Notes under the pieces: generated by a model
Databases searched by the model: none
What the model saw: the letters and a program-made list of their open reading frames with translations, nothing else
What the model was told of the DNA's origin: nothing
DNA from: Blasia pusilla
Taxonomy: Eukaryota; Marchantiophyta; Marchantiopsida; Blasiales
Assembly: GCA_050084515.1 (NCBI GenBank)
Contig: CM114271.1
Span: 34,224,001-34,288,000 of the forward strand
Reading direction: 5' to 3'
Length of the DNA stretch: 64,000 nt
Shown: piece after piece, positions 61,679 to 64,000 of the stretch
Position numbering within the stretch: the first letter of the stretch is position 1
How the letters are laid out: every line of letters begins with the position of its first letter
Program-made: the position numbers and the translations under genes

Positions 61679-62169
61679 CTAACGTATGTGCTTTGCTTGC
61701 GTTTGCTTGAAGTCTCGCAACAACTCTTGCGCGTGTTCCAAATCCGCCTCCGCAATCCAAGTCGCCTCCTTCACATGGTAGCCCTTCCATTTAACCAAGT
61801 ATTCACACTTATTGGCCCGACGCCTCGAACGTAAGATGGTCTCCACCTCAAACTCCGGCTCTTCATTTATGATCACCGGGTGCGGCCTCACCACCTGTCT
61901 CCGCTCGAAACGTCCATTATCTTGAAGATATTTCTTCAACAATGACACATGAACAACTCGATCGGCAGCCCCAAAGTATACACATCCTCAAACGGGTTTG
62001 CCACAATCACATACGGTCCAGCAAACTTGGCAGACAGCTTCGCAGACAACTCTTTCGGAAGAGTGAGATTCTTCACACTCAACCACACTTGCTCTCCAAC
62101 TTGGAATCACATTTGGCGCCGACTCTTGTTAGCATGCTTAATGTACCTCATTTGAGCCTATGCAAGACT
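61679..62169 (-). mobile_element. Ty3/gypsy chromovirus: integrase C-terminus and chromodomain
   Basis: On the minus strand, 62060-61950 reads KLSAKFAGPYVIV and YTLGLPIEL, the conserved integrase tail. The 61948-61679 frame then reads VSLLKKYLQDNGRF-like text and a chromodomain, FEVETILRSRRRANKCEYLV followed by KWKGYHVKEATWIAEADL. Chromodomains guide chromoviral integration into heterochromatin (family knowledge). Its aromatic residues (Y, W, W) are kept. Frame shifts separate it from the integrase core. Confidence 0.85.
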
Positions 62170-62784
62170 TTACCTTGCTCGCTCTTCCCGTTCTCGCATT
62201 TCTACCAACAAACCTTTTGCCATCGCTTGTCGTGTTCGTGCCAATTTAGTACCCTTCGAAAGGGCTAGGTCAAGAGGCCCTTCTGGCTCTCGTCCATTTT
62301 CCAGGAGAAACGGAGATTCTACAGTTGCAGAATGCTTGGTCGAGTTGTAGCAGTACTCCGCCATGCTCAGCCACTTGACCCAATCTTGTTGATCAGCACT
62401 GACATAATTCCTTAAGTAGTGATTCACGATTGAGTTTACCTTTTCAGTCTGTCCATCCATCTGTGGGTGAAAAGCCGTACTGAAACTCAGCTTGGTCTTA
62501 AACCTCCTAAACAAGTGCTTCCGAAAAGCACTGGTAAACTTTGGATTTCGATCTGAAACAATGCTCCTCGGAAAACCGTGAGCCCGCCACCAGCTATCGA
62601 GAAACAGTTGCGACGTCGTATAAGCCGTTGCGGAAACCACCGTCGGCACGAATCTCGCCAACTTGCTAAACCGATCAACAATCACAAGTATAGCGTTGTA
62701 TCCCTCAGATTTCGGAAGACTCGTGATAAAATCCATACTCATACTTTGCAAGGGTCTTTCTGGGATCGGAAAGGGATGCAGCAA
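62170..62784 (-). mobile_element. Ty3/gypsy integrase core
   Basis: A 204-codon minus-strand frame with the DDE residues visible: SMDFITSLPKSEGYNAILVI (first Asp), GFPRSIVSDRNPKFTSAF (second Asp) and QMDGQTEKVNSIVNHYLR (Glu). It integrates element DNA (family knowledge). It overlaps the preceding frame by about 46 bases through a frame shift and ends before the conserved tail, so the polyprotein is broken. Confidence 0.88.
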
Positions 62785-64000
62785 GCCTTGTTTCTTATCA
62801 TAAGAAACTCTATTCGTTGGGCAAGGTCAGAGGTCTTCACATATTGAGCAACATCCTCTTTCATGTTGGGCCAAAAGAATCGCTTCGACAAAACAGCCAG
62901 CGTAGATTTCTCTCCTTTATGTCCTGCCAAGGGTTTGTCGTGACACTCCGCTAACACTTTGGTTCGCATCCTGCCTTGCCCTACATAGATCCTACTCTGC
63001 TTGAACTTTAGTAAACCGTGCCTCAAACTTATGTTGGCCACCTTCTCACCCTGCTTCAACTTCCTCAGGTACTCCCCTCCGTGAGCATCCTTCATATATC
63101 CTTCACGAATCCTTCTTTCCAGGTCTGTTTCTTTAGGGAACATTGCTCTCAAGACCTGTGTCGTCGATGGCATGTGTTCCTCCTTGCGACTCAACGCATC
63201 TGGAATCACATTATCTTTACCTGGCTTGTGAATCAACTCAACATTCATCAGCGCCAAGGTATCATGCCATCGCAGTTTTTTTGGTGTCACTCGATTCTGG
63301 GTCTCAAAATACTTGAGTGATATATTATCGGTGAATACTCGAGTCCTGTGGAGCCCTAGATAATGCCGCCACTTCCTCAAGCAATGTACCACCGCGAACA
63401 ACTCTTTCTCGTTAGTGGGCCATCTCCTTTCAGTATCGCTAAGCTTCTTGCTCTTGTACGCTATGGGTCTCCCTTCTTGCACCAACATTCTTGCAACCGC
63501 GAAATCACTAGCATCGGTATGCACTTCGGACGGTTTGTCAAACTCCGGCAGCTTCAATACTGGTTCCTGCGATAGAATCTGCTTCACTCGGCTGAATGCC
63601 TCGTTAACTTCCTGGGTCCAAACCGTGTTGGCAAACTTTGTTGTCCAATCCGTGAGAGGCCTCATAATTCCCGAAATTTTTTTCACATAAGTGCGATAGA
63701 ACTGCACCGCACCTATGAACCTCCTCATCCCCTTTACAGTGGATGGGGGTTCCCACTCGACAATCGCTTTCACCTTCTCCATGTCTGGACTGACGCCATC
63801 TGCACTAACCACGTGACCCAAGAATTTGATCTTGCTCAAACCAAATTCGCTCTTCTCTACATTCGCATACAGCTGATTTGCCCTTAGCTTAGACAAGACC
63901 GCTCTCACATGTCGAACGTGCTCCTCTAGTGACTTCAAATAGATAAGTATATAGTCAATATAGATGATAACATACTCATCCATTTCCTTGTGAAAAATGG
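62739..64000 (-). mobile_element. Ty3/gypsy reverse transcriptase (end), RNase H and integrase zinc-finger region; runs off right edge
   Basis: A 414-codon minus-strand frame, open to the window edge. It begins within the RT at YVIIYIDYILIYLKS, where the YxDD box reads YIDY: the second catalytic Asp is replaced. RT thumb motifs follow (GLSKIKFLGHVVSADGVSPD, MRRFIGAVQFYRTYVKKISG). RNase H keeps its acidic residues in VHTDASDF, NEKELFAVVHCLRKWRHYLG and TDN. The integrase N-terminus keeps both His (ECHDKPLAGHKG), but the usual CxxC reads SDLA, so the zinc finger is broken. The upstream RT, protease and gag lie beyond the window. Confidence 0.9.

Noticed and set aside
1-64000. CRISPR arrays, operons, bacterial defence systems
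   Set aside because: No regularly spaced repeats of CRISPR type and no prokaryotic gene organisation; all clear genes are intron-containing plant genes.

Overview
The window looks like nuclear DNA of a land plant. Four multi-exon genes have GT-AG introns that splice in frame, and each has a plant-type counterpart: a SART3/EMB140-like U4/U6 recycling factor, a WDR25-like WD40 protein, the three-FKBP immunophilin PASTICCINO1, and a nuclear copy of the algal plastid gene ycf23. A two-exon acylphosphatase with a transit-peptide-like leader makes five. The ycf23 copy and a Ty3/gypsy remnant carrying a cytosine methyltransferase lean towards a non-seed plant (bryophyte, lycophyte or fern). That is inference; no species is claimed.

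Layout. 1-6.1 kb: no recognisable gene, an ACGT-core (G-box/ABRE) cluster, hairpins and a retroelement remnant. 6.1-13.6 kb (minus): SART3-like gene, 16 exons. 13.6-21.9 kb: AT-rich intergenic DNA with CT/GA tracts, an LTR-like promoter block and a Helitron 3' terminus. 21.9-23.2 kb (plus): acylphosphatase. 24.5-27.5 kb (plus): WDR25-like gene, 4 exons. 30.2-41.9 kb: a transposon graveyard with a Ty1/copia pol and LTR, Helitron Rep and helicase pieces on both strands, and a decayed Ty3/gypsy piece downstream of a DNA methyltransferase domain. 42.3-45.3 kb (plus): ycf23-like gene, 9 exons. 45.3-50.6 kb: AT-rich DNA between two diverged retroelement tails. 50.7-59.4 kb (plus): PASTICCINO1, 19 exons, with an expanded repeat-built intron 2 and a near-perfect hairpin in intron 10. 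60-61.3 kb: another retroelement remnant. 61.7-64 kb (minus): a Ty3/gypsy chromovirus (RT-RNase H-integrase-chromodomain) running off the right edge.

The host genes are unrelated housekeeping functions: pre-mRNA splicing, acyl-phosphate hydrolysis, a WD40 scaffold, a plastid-type TIM-barrel protein and an immunophilin linked to very-long-chain fatty acid synthesis and development. They form no pathway or operon. All mobile-element genes seen carry stops, frameshifts or altered catalytic residues and look inactive. The observations most worth following are the methyltransferase-Ty3 association (38.1-39.5 kb), the intronic hairpin (54878-54953) and the repeat-built intron (51124-51649).
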